From assembly GCA_030998015.1 (NCBI GenBank), contig JARWMV010000112.1, positions 1 through 49,049 of the forward strand: 49,049 nt of DNA, in the 5' to 3' direction. Below, piece after piece: positions 1 to 8,100 of this stretch. The stretch's first letter is position 1, and each line of letters begins with the position of its first letter. The notes beneath the pieces were generated by a model. The model searched no databases. It saw only the letters and a list, made by a program, of their open reading frames with translations, and was not told the DNA's origin. Made by a program: the position numbers and the translations under genes. Source of the stretch: Ceratorhiza oryzae-sativae. Its lineage: Eukaryota > Basidiomycota > Agaricomycetes > Cantharellales > Ceratobasidiaceae.

Positions 1-436
1 TTTATTTACATATGTTGGTAAATGGTCAAAGCTTTTTATAATAATTTTGGGAGTTAATCAGCAGGGCTGCAGTCTCGTAGAAGATTCTACTGCCCCCCAA
101 ACATCAATCCTTGACATTTCCTAAGGAATTGTCAAGGAATGGCAGTTTGGGGGGTCAATGGCGACATTGCAATTATTGGGGGTCTACGGTAAATATGTGT
201 CCCTCAGAGACTTTACGTGAAAAATTATTACAGTCGGGACTCCAAGCGGGCAGAAATCCAGGGTTTGTCCAGTATTTTATTATACCCAGAATTTTTCCAT
301 GGCCCTAAGAGTAACGAGGAATAAATTAAGATAAAGTCCACTTTTGTTTGAACCCGCGATGGGGCACCCCATCGCGGTTAATTTTTCAGCCTCGAGTGTG
401 GACGGCTTTAGCCGGCCAGCATTGTATTTATACAAC

Positions 437-608
437 CCGCGCGCGTTAGTTGCTGGTGGGACTTGTCCCACCAACCAACGTGAGCAATCGCAACCGTTTG
501 CGATTGCTAGTGCGCGGCATAATATCGATATTTAGCCGCCGGCTGAAAATGACGAACGGTCGTCATTTTCTACGAGGGAATCTTTAGGATTCCCTCTAAC
601 GCCGGCGG
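437..608 (+). mobile_element. Family A element, 172 bp (copy 1)
   Basis: Reference copy. The 5' module is closed by CCGCGCGC/GTGCGCGG and holds hairpins TGGTGGGAC/GTCCCACCA and GCAATCGCAA/TTTGCGATTGC. Linker AATATCGATATT. The 3' module is closed by CCGCCGGC/GCCGGCGG and holds GAAAATGACGA/TCGTCATTTTC and GAGGGAATC/GATTCCCTC. It lies in the left palindrome arm. Confidence 0.95.
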
Positions 609-985
609 ACATGCTGCCCCACAGTAAAATTTCGAACTTAAAACTGCTATTCGCGCTTATGATAGCTTTCTTATTGCTATATTCATAACAACCATGAAAA
701 ATTATAACCTATTGACTAAACCCCTCCCAAGGGTCAATCTAATAGATTTATTGGTTTCAAATAAGAATTATTCAACATCTGTTAACCCAAATGTAGATAA
801 TCCCAATTTAAATTTAGCATTGCCGACTTTTATTACTGAGGCCCCTAAATTGTTTACTGATGTTTTAAGTGCGCGAAGTGTTTAACTCAAGCTTCGGATC
901 CGTCTGTGTACGGCTTAAGCCGCACACAGACGTCTCCTCTACAAGCGTGAAGTTGTTGCACGTACGTGCAACAATTTCAGCCAGC

Positions 986-1157
986 CCGCGCGCGTTAGTT
1001 GCTGGTGGGACTTGTCCCACCAACCAACGTGAGCAATCGCAACCGTTTGCGATTGCTAGTGCGCGGCATAATATCGATATTTAGCCGCCGGCTGAAAATG
1101 ACGAACGGTCGTCATTTTCTACGAGGGAATCTTTAGGATTCCCTCTAACGCCGGCGG
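986..1157 (+). mobile_element. Family A element, 172 bp (copy 2)
   Basis: In the left palindrome arm, immediately after an F module and before the mirrored GIY-YIG core. Confidence 0.95.
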
Positions 1158-1354
1158 GCTGCCCTAGAGTAAATGTCTAAACAACTAAGAGGTAAATCTG
1201 GAATATATTGTTGGATAAATCTTTTAAATGGTAAATTTTACATAGGAAGTGCTGTTGATTTGGGAAATCGAGTTAATGATTATTTCCAAGATTCATACCC
1301 CCGCTTAGGGTCAACCAGCATTGTATTTATATATAAATACATGCTGTTGACCCG

Positions 1355-1962
1355 GGGGTATGAATCTTGGAAATAATCATTAACTCGATTTCCCAAATCA
1401 ACAGCACTTCCTATGTAAAATTTACCATTTAAAAGATTTATCCAACAATATATTCCAGATTTACCTCTTAGTTGTTTAGACATTTACTCTAGGGCAGCCC
1501 GCCGGCGTTAGAGGGAATCCTAAAGATTCCCTCGTAGAAAATGACGACCGTTCGTCATTTTCAGCCGGCGGCTAAATATCGATATTATGCCGCGCACTAG
1601 CAATCGCAAACGGTTGCGATTGCTCACGTTGGTTGGTGGGACAAGTCCCACCAGCAACTAACGCGCGCGGGCTGGCTGAAATTGTTGCACGTACGTGCAA
1701 CAACTTCACGCTTGTAGAGGAGACGTCTGTGTGCGGCTTAAGCCGTACACAGACGGATCCGAAGCTTGAGTTAAACACTTCGCGCACTTAAAACATCAGT
1801 AAACAATTTAGGGGCCTCAGTAATAAAAGTCGGCAATGCTAAATTTAAATTGGGATTATCTACATTTGGGTTAACAGATGTTGAATAATTCTTATTTGAA
1901 ACCAATAAATCTATTAGATTGACCCTTGGGAGGGGTTTAGTCAATAGGTTATAATTTTTCAT
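1355..1962 (-). pseudogene. GIY-YIG homing endonuclease in atp9 intron, N-terminal part
   Basis: An N-terminal frame (1962-1771, starting MKNYNLL) and the catalytic start (1483-1355) are separated by family-F and family-A hairpins. The second piece shows the GIY-YIG signature: GIYCWINLLNGKFYIGSAVD followed by LGNRVNDYF. The conserved Arg/Glu half of the nuclease is missing because the frame runs into the centre of the palindrome. An identical mirrored copy lies on the plus strand at about 694-1295. As it stands it cannot encode an active nuclease. Confidence 0.75.
1499..1670 (-). mobile_element. Family A element (copy 3)
   Basis: Mirror of copy 2 in the right arm; splits the atp9-intron GIY-YIG ORF together with an F module. 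Confidence 0.95.
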
Positions 1963-2047
1963 GGTTGTTATGAATATAGCAATAAGAAAGCTATCATAAG
2001 CGCGAATAGCAGTTTTAAGTTCGAAATTTTACTGTGGGGCAGCATGT

Positions 2048-2219
2048 CCGCCGGCGTTAGAGGGAATCCTAAAGATTCCCTCGTAGAAAATGACGACCGT
2101 TCGTCATTTTCAGCCGGCGGCTAAATATCGATATTATGCCGCGCACTAGCAATCGCAAACGGTTGCGATTGCTCACGTTGGTTGGTGGGACAAGTCCCAC
2201 CAGCAACTAACGCGCGCGG
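2048..2219 (-). mobile_element. Family A element (copy 4)
   Basis: Mirror of copy 1; lies upstream of the GIY-YIG N-terminus in the atp9 intron. Confidence 0.95.
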
Positions 2220-2730
2220 GTTGTATAAATACAATGCTGGCCGGCTAAAGCCGTCCACACTCGAGGCTGATAAAATTAACCGCGATGGGGTGCCCCATCG
2301 CGGGTTCAAACAAAAGTGGACTTTATCTTAATTTATTCCTCGTTACTCTTAGGGCCATGGAAAAATTCTGGGTATAATAAAATACTGGACAAACCCTGGA
2401 TTTCTGCCCGCTTGGAGTCCCGACTGTAATAATTTTTCACGTAAAGTCTCTGAGGGACACATATTTACCGTAGACCCCCAATAATTGCAATGTCGCCATT
2501 GACCCCCCAAACTGCCATTCCTTGACAATTCCTTAGGAAATGTCAAGGATTGATGTTTGGGGGGCAGTAGAATCTTCTACGAGACTGCAGCCCTGCTGAT
2601 TAACTCCCAAAATTATTATAAAAAGCTTTGACCATTTACCAACATATGTAAATAAAAACTTAATAATAATATATAAAACAAAGTAGTTCCAGCATATAGT
2701 AAAATTACTCTATTTAGCATAGAGGGCCTA

Positions 2731-2922
<192 letters not shown>

Positions 2923-3428
2923 TCAATAAGGTTCTTAAACTAACGTCTAAATTTTGTTTTTTTTTCATACATAATATGATCCTATTAAAGACCTATTTTG
3001 TACAACATCATGCTTGGCATTCTATCTTTCAATAACTCTGGTAAAACAGGTAAAGATTTAGATAAAATTCTGACTACCTTTCCGTCTCCATGTTTATGGA
3101 TAGAACATACTAAGTTGAAATTATCTTCAAGAGCTCGAACTAAAAGTTGAACTTCCCTCAAAGTAAAGCAATTTGTAGCTAATGTTACTCGTCTACTTTT
3201 ATTGCAAAAACTTCCATCATCGCAGATCAGATAACATAACCCCAATGGAGTCAATAATTCACCTATGTTATTAGGAATAATTTTTATTCCAGTTGGAGAG
3301 TAAAAAGGTTCACAGAATTCTCTTATGCATGGCAAGGAGTATGTAGTAAATTTTATTGTTTCATACACATTCCCAGTGTTTTTGTGTTGTAGGGAAATTT
3401 CATTTTTGGGGACTTGAGGACAATAGGC

Positions 3429-3600
3429 CCGCGCGCGTTAGTTGCTGGTGGGACTTGTCCCACCAACCAACGTGAGCAATCGCAACCGTTTGCGATTGCT
3501 AGTGCGCGGCATAATATCGATATTTAGCCGCCGGCTGAAAATGACGAACGGTCGTCATTTTCTACGAGGGAATCTTTAGGATTCCCTCTAACGCCGGCGG
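3429..3600 (+). mobile_element. Family A element (copy 5)
   Basis: Between YHLYDL and YCPQVPK of the LAGLIDADG ORF upstream of atp9, next to a CCCCCAA hairpin block. Confidence 0.95.
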
Positions 3601-4087
3601 AAGTCATACAAATGATAACCAAAAACACCCCCAAACATGTGCAGCTACGCTGCATTGTTTGGGGGTGGTTTTGGCCAAGCCTGTAAGGCCCAAAACCACC
3701 GTAAAGGTGTTTTTGGAAACACCTTTAGGTGGTTTTGGGCCCTACGGGCAGATAGGCTTTATGACAAATTCCTTGTTTAAACCGGAATCTAGTATTGTTA
3801 CCTCGCTTATTAGCCCATAAATCTCCTAAAATCAATCCAACTAAGATTTGCTGCAATTCATCAGGAATTGTGAATTGGTTTTGCTGCTCTCTAGTAAACC
3901 GTTTGACTTTAGGTTTATCTTCATCTGATGGAGCTATTAAACTACTAGAAGAAAATAAATAAAAAATGCTGTAGCACAAAAAGATAATGAAAGTGGCAAA
4001 CTTGTCACTATCTCTTTTATGAAATTAGTTAAATAAGGTAAACCTATAGAATTTTCTAGGCTATATCTTAGTATGCCTGATGTTTTT

Positions 4088-4106
4088 CCGATATATTTAG
4101 CAGCTG
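4088..4106 (-). pseudogene. atp9: Displaced atp9 fragment (AAAKYIG)
   Basis: Nineteen bases encode AAAKYIG, the same residues as codons 3-9 of the intact atp9 start, and read directly into the endonuclease frame. The ATG has been replaced by family-A copy 4108-4279. It is short, so identity rests on position and frame as well as sequence. Confidence 0.55.
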
Positions 4107-4107
4107 C

Positions 4108-4279
4108 CCGCGCGCGTTAGTTGCTGGTGGGACTTGTCCCACCAACCAACGTGAGCAATCGCAACCGTTTGCGATTGCTAGTGCGCGGCATAATATCGAT
4201 ATTTAGCCGCCGGCTGAAAATGACGAACGGTCGTCATTTTCTACGAGGGAATCTTTAGGATTCCCTCTAACGCCGGCGG
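4108..4279 (+). mobile_element. Family A element (copy 6)
   Basis: Abuts the displaced atp9 fragment, replacing its start codon. Confidence 0.95.
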
Positions 4280-4353
4280 AGTATTTATTAGAGATCCGAA
4301 ACTAACGGCTGTGTTTTTTTGTTTTTAAAATAGGTACTTTTAGAAACCTATTT

Positions 4354-4451
4354 CCAACTCTCTGATCGCGCCTTTAGGCGCGGCCTAAGCGCTGAGGACT
4401 CCTAAATTGGGGGGTGATTTGCGCAGGCAAATCTACACCCCCAATTTGGGG
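4354..4451 (+). mobile_element. Family C double hairpin, 98 bp (reference)
   Basis: CCAACTCTCTGATCGC-type stem with CGCGCC/GGCGCG, then CCCAATTT-type stem around GATTTGCGCAGGCAAATC; ends TTTGGGGT. Confidence 0.9.
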
Positions 4452-4549
4452 TTATATTGCATCATGCTAGGCATTTGAAATTTTAATAGTTCTTGTAACA
4501 TGGCTGTTGATTTACCTGAAATTTTAATTACATGACCATTTCCATGTTT
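4449..4549 (-). pseudogene. LAGLIDADG C-terminal remnant
   Basis: Encodes KHGNGHVIKISGKS and LLKFQMPSMMQY, matching the C-terminal tails of the other LAGLIDADG ORFs (compare KHGDGKVVRILSKS and LLKDRMPSMMLY at about 3000-3090). It is bounded by A-B composite 4550-4973 on one side and C element 4354-4451 on the other. No upstream half was found. Confidence 0.7.
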
Positions 4550-4721
4550 CCGCGCGCGTTAGTTGCTGGTGGGACTTGTCCCACCAACCAACGTGAGCAA
4601 TCGCAACCGTTTGCGATTGCTAGTGCGCGGCATAATATCGATATTTAGCCGCCGGCTGAAAATGACGAACGGTCGTCATTTTCTACGAGGGAATCTTTAG
4701 GATTCCCTCTAACGCCGGCGG
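4550..4721 (+). mobile_element. Family A element (copy 7), joined to B
   Basis: Directly joined (GGCGG|GACCCG) to the B element 4722-4973. Cuts off a LAGLIDADG C-terminal remnant. Confidence 0.95.
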
Positions 4722-4973
4722 GACCCGTGCACGCCTGCGAACGCCTTGGCTTAAGCCAAGCAAGCTTGGCTCATATTGACCTTAAGGTCAATAATCAAGC
4801 CAAGGCGGCCCTGGCGTGCGCGCGGCGTCTGATTCCGAGGTACCCTGGAACTTAAAGTTCCAGGGTACCTCGCAATACCTCGCCGCGAACGCGGCCTCGA
4901 TAACCATACCCACGGGTCAACAGCATGTATTTATATATAAATACAATGCTGGTTGACCCTAAGCGGGGGTATG
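4722..4973 (+). mobile_element. Family B element, about 250 bp (reference)
   Basis: GACCCGTG...CACGGGTC closes an outer stem around CACGCC...GGCGTG, CGCCTTGGC...GCCAAGGCG, a GAGGTACCCTGGAAC palindrome and CGCCGCGAACGCGGC. A second hairpin (GTCAACAGCATGTATTTATA) follows, and the element ends AAGCGGGGG. Confidence 0.92.
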
Positions 4974-4980
4974 ATAAGTC

Positions 4981-5062
4981 CCCTGCCGCCCACGGCCGCT
5001 TTACCGATCTACCGGCAAAAAGTCCTAGGTATAATTAATTGTACCTAGGCTTTTTGCAGGGG
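4981..5062 (+). repeat. M hairpin
   Basis: CCCCTGC...GCAGGGG with apical CCTAGGTA/TACCTAGG; inverted copy at 23393-23475. Confidence 0.85.
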
Positions 5063-5084
5063 AGGTATTATCAACACCTAAATT

Positions 5085-5425
5085 AGCATCTGGAGAGATT
5101 TCGATGCTTTGACTCGTTAAAGTCCCATAAAATAGATGACTAAGAATAACTATATCACGCTTGAGGCGGAGCTGCGATCGTAGGCGGGCACGGGTCAGAT
5201 CCTATTGACTGAATATAAACCACACCTGAGAAAAGTGCAGCGATATAAAGTAGAACATTAGTTTCCATTCTCCAACGCTCTCTGATCGCGCCTTTAGGCG
5301 CGGCCTAAGCGCTGAAGACTCATAAATTGGGGGTGATTTGCGCAGGCAAATCTACACCCCCAATTTGGGGTAATAAAAAAAGGAAATATTCGAAGAGAAG
5401 GTAGCACAATGGCCAAAATAAAAAT
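5085..5425 (-). pseudogene. nad2: nad2 5'-end pseudogene, broken by hairpin elements
   Basis: Segments on the minus strand match the first exon of nad2 near 35171-35370. One encodes ILAIVLPSLRIFPFF (about 5380-5425); another shares the DNA run tcgatgctttgactc with the region at 35176; a third shares attgactgaatataaa. They are separated by the reverse complement of a hairpin cluster at about 5157-5198 and by C element 5272-5371. Frame and several codons are lost. This is a dead partial copy in the same orientation as the real gene. Confidence 0.72.
5272..5371 (+). mobile_element. Family C element
   Basis: Splits the nad2 pseudogene. Confidence 0.88.
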
Positions 5426-5606
5426 AAGACCCGTTCTCGCCTGGATCAGCGCAGGGCGCTGGCCCGGGCGTCTGATTCCGACGGAATCAGACGCCGCGCG
5501 CACGCCAGGGCCGCCTTGGCTTAAGCCAGGGCGTTCGCAGGCGTGCTCGGGTCAAAAAGCATTATAACCTACTAGAGGGTAGCTGTAGCGGCCAACGGAA
5601 GAGCTA

Positions 5607-5690
5607 CGGACATGGTGAGATTCGAACTCACGACTCTTTTGGAGTAATCGTTTTCAAGACGACCGTATTCAACCACTCTACCACATGTCC
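5607..5690 (-). tRNA. trnS: tRNA-Ser(UGA)
   Basis: A 7-bp acceptor stem pairs GGACATG (5' at 5690) with CATGTCC at 5608-5614. The D arm contains GTAGAGTGGTTGAATAC, the anticodon loop CTTGAAA carries UGA, a variable arm is present and the T arm contains GTTCGAATCTCAC. At 83-84 nt it is a normal class II serine tRNA. It sits alone between two hairpin-dense spacers. Confidence 0.92.
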
Positions 5691-6299
5691 TATTTTCTTT
5701 TTAACCCCCCTCTGCAGAGCGCAAAGGGGACCATTTGCGCGGTAGGCTGAATAGCCTTGTTGTTTCTCTTACCTTTCAGCATCTACCCCCCAAACAATGC
5801 AGCGCAAGCTGCATATGTTTGGGGGTCACCTGCGTCTGTGGTCGTGTTCCAGGAACACGGCCGCAGACGGGAAGAGGTAAAACAAAAACAACCTCTGCCG
5901 AGGGCCCTAATCAACGGAAGATGACGTGTCCTCTAGCTGAAATTGTTGCACGTACGTGCAACAACTTCACGCTTGTAGAGGAGACGTCTGTGTGCGGCTT
6001 AAGCCGTACACAGACGGATCCGTCGCTTGAGGCGGAACTACCCACCATCCGGAAAGTAGGGGAGCCTTTTCCTAGGAAAATCGAACCGTGGGGCTTTTAT
6101 GAACACAAATATTACACAAATTTATTTGACCCCGCCCCCATATAGTCATCGCTAGCCATGGGCTAAAGCCCATGGCTACGCGCGGTCCCTGCTCGCTCAT
6201 CGAAGATGTCCGGCAGGGACGCTCTAAAACGATGGCCATATAATTATATGGGGGGTAGCTCTTCCCAATACAGGGAACTTCTTCTCGGAAAGGGTAGAA

Positions 6300-6413
6300 T
6301 ATTCACCCTCATGCTTCGGAGCCGTCTGTGTACGGCTTAAGCCGCACACAGACGTCTCCTCTACAAGCGTGAAATTGTTGCACGTACGTGCAACAACTTC
6401 TAGGGGACGGGTC
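6300..6413. repeat. F module
   Basis: Two hairpins: GTCTGTGTACGGC/GCCGCACACAGAC and GTTGCACGTACGTGCAAC. Confidence 0.85.
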
Positions 6414-6634
6414 GGGAAGAGCGCGGTAAAGACTTAACAAATTTTGGGAGCAATAGCCATTCATCATTACATGCCCCGAAGGGCCCGAAAGGGATGATGG
6501 CCCCGAAGGGAAATAATCTTCGCTTCCTTTTTAAGTTGAAGTCCAAGAAGCTAAAAAAATATAGCCCGCGGCAGTAAGGACTTTGATTCCGAGGTAGCCT
6601 GGAACCTCGGGGGTCCAGGCTACCTCGCAATACC

Positions 6635-6668
6635 CCGCCTCCTGGATCTCTAGAGATCCAGGGAGCGG
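6635..6668. repeat. G palindrome
   Basis: Intergenic copy, inverted. Confidence 0.85.
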
Positions 6669-6732
6669 AGCTGCCCTAGAGGGACTGGATGTCGCGGATC
6701 CGCCGATTACGATCGTGCTAGCACGATCCTCC

Positions 6733-6803
6733 ATCGGAATAATTGACGGAAGTTGATCTGGTCAGACCAACTGACTTTTTTGCAGACGTCAATTTTCCAT
6801 CGG
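6733..6803. repeat. J hairpin
   Basis: AATTGACG...CGTCAATT with AGTTGATCTGGTCAGACCAA inside; second copy 46586-46659. Confidence 0.8.
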
Positions 6804-6930
6804 CGGCATCTCTTTTAAAAACTTTTGCTATTTTTATAAACTATATTTCTCCTCGTTTTACCGTCTCGTGTCAACATCGTTCCGTGGTTTGCTTCCATGC
6901 AAGATTTATAAAATCTTGCTGGACCTGTAT

Positions 6931-7152
6931 CCGCCGGCGTTAGAGGGAATCCTCAGATGAGGTAGCCTTGACCATGAGTCTCATGGTCCAGGCTACCTCC
7001 CATAAAGATTCCCTCGTAGAAAATGACGACCGTTCGTCATTTTCAGCCGGCGGCTAAATATCGATATTATGCCGCGCACTAGCAATCGCAAACGGTTGCG
7101 ATTGCTCACGTTGGTTGGTGGGACAAGTCCCACCAGCAACTAACGCGCGCGG
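6931..7152 (-). mobile_element. Family A element, 222-bp nested form (copy 8)
   Basis: The loop of the last hairpin (CTTTA) holds a further 50-bp hairpin GAGGTAGCCT...AGGCTACCTC. Intergenic, before the unassigned segment 7165-7395. Confidence 0.95.
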
Positions 7153-7164
7153 GCCCCCGCTCTA

Positions 7165-7395
7165 TCGTCGGCCCTGGCACCTAGGTTATCCCTAGGATTT
7201 ACAGAGAGTAGGCTCGTCGCCTGAAGGGCGGCCTCGTGTACTGTAACCTCCGTGGAGGAGTATGCCGCGGTAAAGACGGCAAGGCACCGCCCGTGTAGGA
7301 TCATGGATTTGGAGATCTTCGGGATGTAGATTAATCCCCATCTGAAAGACGGGAGGCTTTGCACTCCAAAATTTATTCCTCCACCGAAAGGATAA
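7165..7395. other. Unassigned unique GC-richer segment, weakly rRNA-like
   Basis: This is not one of the repeat families. On the plus strand it has CGCGGTAAAGACGGCAAG followed about 65 nt later by GGGAGGCTTTG. Large-subunit rRNA domain V has CGCGGCAAGACGGAAAG followed by GGGAGGCTTTG in the same order. The remainder does not align by eye. On the minus strand two overlapping frames stay open through it (7140-7457 and 7192-7479) without any recognised motif. It may be a fragment of rnl or unrelated DNA. Confidence 0.25.
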
Positions 7396-7961
7396 CTTGT
7401 GACCCCCAATAAGGCAATGGCCTCCCAATGCGTCACAAACGTATTGGGGGGGGCCATTACCTACACCAATCCTTGACATTTCCTAAGGAATTGTCAAGGA
7501 ATGGCAGTTTGGGGTCAACAGCATGTATTTATATATAAATACAATGCTGGATGACCCTACACGCATCGGCTGAAATCTTGGTTTACACCTAAGATTTGGC
7601 CGATGCGTGGGGGGTCAATGGCGCCACAAGTTTTGTGGCGCGCATTGCAATCATTGGGGGTCTTCTGTCATTTGGTGGTGATTCCACCTCCAAGCGCGGC
7701 CTTTACCGGGAGCTAACGAAAAACGCTAAAATTATCAGCGTATTGACTGTTCGGTCGTCTGTGATGTCCGACAGCCAACCGCTCTTAGGCCGCCCTGCGG
7801 GCGATCAAAGAGCGCGGAGGGAAAAAGTTCACGGTTACCGTCCGGTCAACAAAGTTAACACGAGACGGTAAACTTAGGTACCCGCCGATGGAGGATCGTG
7901 CTAGCACGATCGTAATCGCCGGATCCGCGGCATACTGCCGCGGGGTACCCTTCGGTACCCT

Positions 7962-8095
7962 TCCAGTCATTGTCTGTTATACACAATTAGCTTTGAGGGA
8001 ACCAAAGTAAGGGGTTCCAGTAATTAATAAGGGGATTATTGTTAAATTAAATAAAGAGTTAGGAATAAAACTTAAATTTATGTCTACGAAAACCA
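7962..8095 (-). pseudogene. LAGLIDADG N-terminal remnant downstream of cox3
   Basis: The minus strand encodes TGTPYFGSLKANCV then a stop then QTMTG. This aligns with [20 protein letters not shown] of the endonuclease in the last cox3 intron (about 9460-9530). An in-frame TAA and loss of the LAGLIDADG helix show decay. It begins a few bases past the cox3 stop codon and ends at a hairpin cluster near 7950. Confidence 0.55.
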
Positions 8096-8100
8096 ATGAG

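Larger units (their letters stand above)
1..2656. repeat. Giant inverted duplication (palindrome) in the atp9 intron
   Basis: Positions 1 to about 1296 are the reverse complement of about 1360 to 2656. The arms meet at an imperfect hairpin module at 1293-1363, which is itself a dispersed repeat. The only arm difference I noticed is one extra T near 2271 relative to the left arm near 385-389. Each arm holds part of a group I intron core, two family-A elements, a family-F hairpin and the start of a GIY-YIG ORF. The left arm runs into the window edge, so the true extent is unknown. It may be a real inverted duplication nucleated at the hairpin, a linear-DNA terminus, or a fold-back assembly artefact. 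Confidence 0.9.
2985..4106 (-). pseudogene. LAGLIDADG endonuclease fused behind an atp9 fragment
   Basis: Read on the minus strand, a short atp9 copy (AAAKYIG, about 4088-4106) runs in frame into intron-type sequence KTSGILRYSLENS and a hydrophobic stretch. After a frame shift come PKVKRFTREQQNQF and the LAGLIDADG helix QILVGLILGDLW (about 3830). The C-terminal half follows at 3428-2985, with CYLICDDGSFCNK and the tail LLKDRMPSMMLYKIGL. A family-A element (3429-3600) and a CCCCCAA hairpin block (about 3628-3745) split the ORF. The stop lies 69 nt upstream of the intact atp9 start. The family resembles LAGLIDADG endonucleases of group I introns. Confidence 0.72.
5691..6930. other. Hairpin-dense spacer without a recognisable gene
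   Basis: Contains a CCCCCAA hairpin (about 5780-5830), two F-family modules (5938-6025 and 6300-6413), the G palindrome (6635-6668), a GAGGTAGCCTGG hairpin (about 6590-6630), the J hairpin (6733-6803) and the L hairpin (6893-6929). Open frames here are made of repeat sequence. I see no gene. Confidence 0.7.

Noticed and set aside
437..608. Group I or II ribozyme in family A
   Set aside because: No P/Q/R/S core or domain-V motif; only paired hairpins and a short linker.
7596..7871. Plus-strand open frame of 91 codons
   Set aside because: Built largely from E and D hairpin sequence; no protein motif.
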